Program-made: the position numbers and the translations under genes
In this document: positions 6,927 through 7,072 of the stretch, in pieces
Position numbering within the stretch: the stretch's first letter is position 1
Layout: every line of letters starts with the position of its first letter
DNA from: Desulfuromonadaceae bacterium GWC2_58_13
GTDB lineage: Bacteria; Desulfobacterota; Desulfuromonadia; Desulfuromonadales; Trichloromonadaceae
DNA length: 7,072 bases
Direction: 5' to 3'
NCBI GenBank assembly: GCA_001825565.1
Contig: MHXM01000015.1
Coordinates: forward strand, 13,228-20,299
Notes under the pieces: model-generated
What the model saw: the letters and a program-made list of their open reading frames with translations, nothing else
Databases searched by the model: none
Told to the model about the DNA's origin: nothing

Positions 6927-6963
6927 AAATCTGGAAAACTCTCATTTCTCCAATTTACCGATG

Positions 6964-6979
6964 TGCAATAAAAGTACCA
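6964..6979 (-). promoter_or_regulatory. Candidate sigma-54 (-24/-12) promoter for the cytochrome pair
   Basis: The minus strand reads TGGTACTTTTATTGCA, against the sigma-54 consensus TGGCACNNNNNTTGCW. The invariant GG and GC are exactly 10 bases apart and only one defined base differs (T for C). Transcription would begin about 12 bases further on, near 6953, leaving a leader of roughly 48 bases before the ATG at 6905. It sits 7 bp after the NHL gene stop, in the only sizeable gap before the cytochromes. RpoN control of cytochrome genes is known in Geobacter. No enhancer-binding site could be identified, partly because upstream sequence is inside the NHL gene or out of the window. Confidence 0.55.
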
Positions 6980-6986
6980 CTCATAA

Positions 6987-7072
6987 TTACTGCGGCAGAT
7001 ATTCGAATATCTGAACTCGGCGATTATAGGTATCCGCCACGTAAAGCCGGTCATCCCGGTCAAAAAATAATC
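6987..7072 (-). CDS. NHL-repeat beta-propeller protein, C-terminal fragment
   Basis: Only the last 27 residues and the TAA stop (6989-6987) are in the window; the rest lies beyond the right edge. The visible tail contains DRDDRLYVADTYNRRVQIFE, the hallmark of an NHL repeat blade (D-x-LYVADTxNxRVQxF). NHL propellers are often secreted or periplasmic and mediate protein contacts. Genes for such proteins occur beside multihaem cytochromes in metal-reducing bacteria (an NHL-protein gene next to omcS in Geobacter sulfurreducens, from memory). The fragment ends with EYLPQ, so the last blade closes the protein with almost no extra tail. The frame is too short to judge length, signal peptide or number of blades. 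An 81-bp gap with a possible promoter separates it from the tetrahaem cytochrome, so it may or may not be cotranscribed with it. Confidence 0.82.
   Translation of the reverse strand, partial: LFFDRDDRLYVADTYNRRVQIFEYLPQ

Noticed and set aside
6932..6952. Short imperfect hairpin (TGGAGAA / TTTTCCA) in the tetrahaem leader
   Set aside because: Seven AT-rich pairs with one mismatch and no T-tract after it. It is too weak to call a terminator or a riboswitch.

Overview
The window reads as a piece of a chromosome from an anaerobic, metal- or electrode-respiring bacterium of the Desulfuromonadales/Geobacterales type. I infer this from closely packed multihaem c-type cytochromes next to an NHL-repeat protein and a type IV pilus/type II secretion-like assembly operon. 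No 16S or other marker gene is present, so the taxonomic call is an inference. Every gene I can support lies on the minus strand, so transcription runs from high to low coordinates. The window is almost completely coding; the longest gap is about 100 bp.

Right-hand block (7072 to about 4943): the C-terminal end of an NHL beta-propeller protein enters from the right edge. An 81-bp gap follows, carrying a good sigma-54-type -24/-12 element (GG-N10-GC). Next comes a secreted tetrahaem cytochrome whose motif layout resembles the OmcE nanowire cytochrome. Its stop codon overlaps, as ATGA, the start of an exported cytochrome with seven CXXCH motifs plus one CXXXCH. A strong GC-rich hairpin followed by a T-tract ends this two-gene unit.

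Left-hand block (4896 to 1): five tightly packed genes follow in order: GspF/PilC-like inner-membrane platform, GspE/PilB/MshE-like assembly ATPase, PilM-like actin-fold protein, PilN-like and PilO-like bitopic membrane proteins (PilO runs off the left edge). Gaps are 21, -4, 9 and 1 bp, which indicates an operon. This is the cytoplasmic motor plus inner-membrane alignment complex of a type IV filament machine. The pilins or pseudopilins, PilP/GspC-like protein and secretin are not in the window and may lie further left.

Working idea (inference): the neighbouring units could form an extracellular-electron-transfer module, with a candidate polymerising tetrahaem cytochrome, a partner multihaem cytochrome, an NHL protein and a pilus/pseudopilus machine that might help export or extrude it. 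The sequence shows the adjacency and the families; the functional link is not demonstrated.
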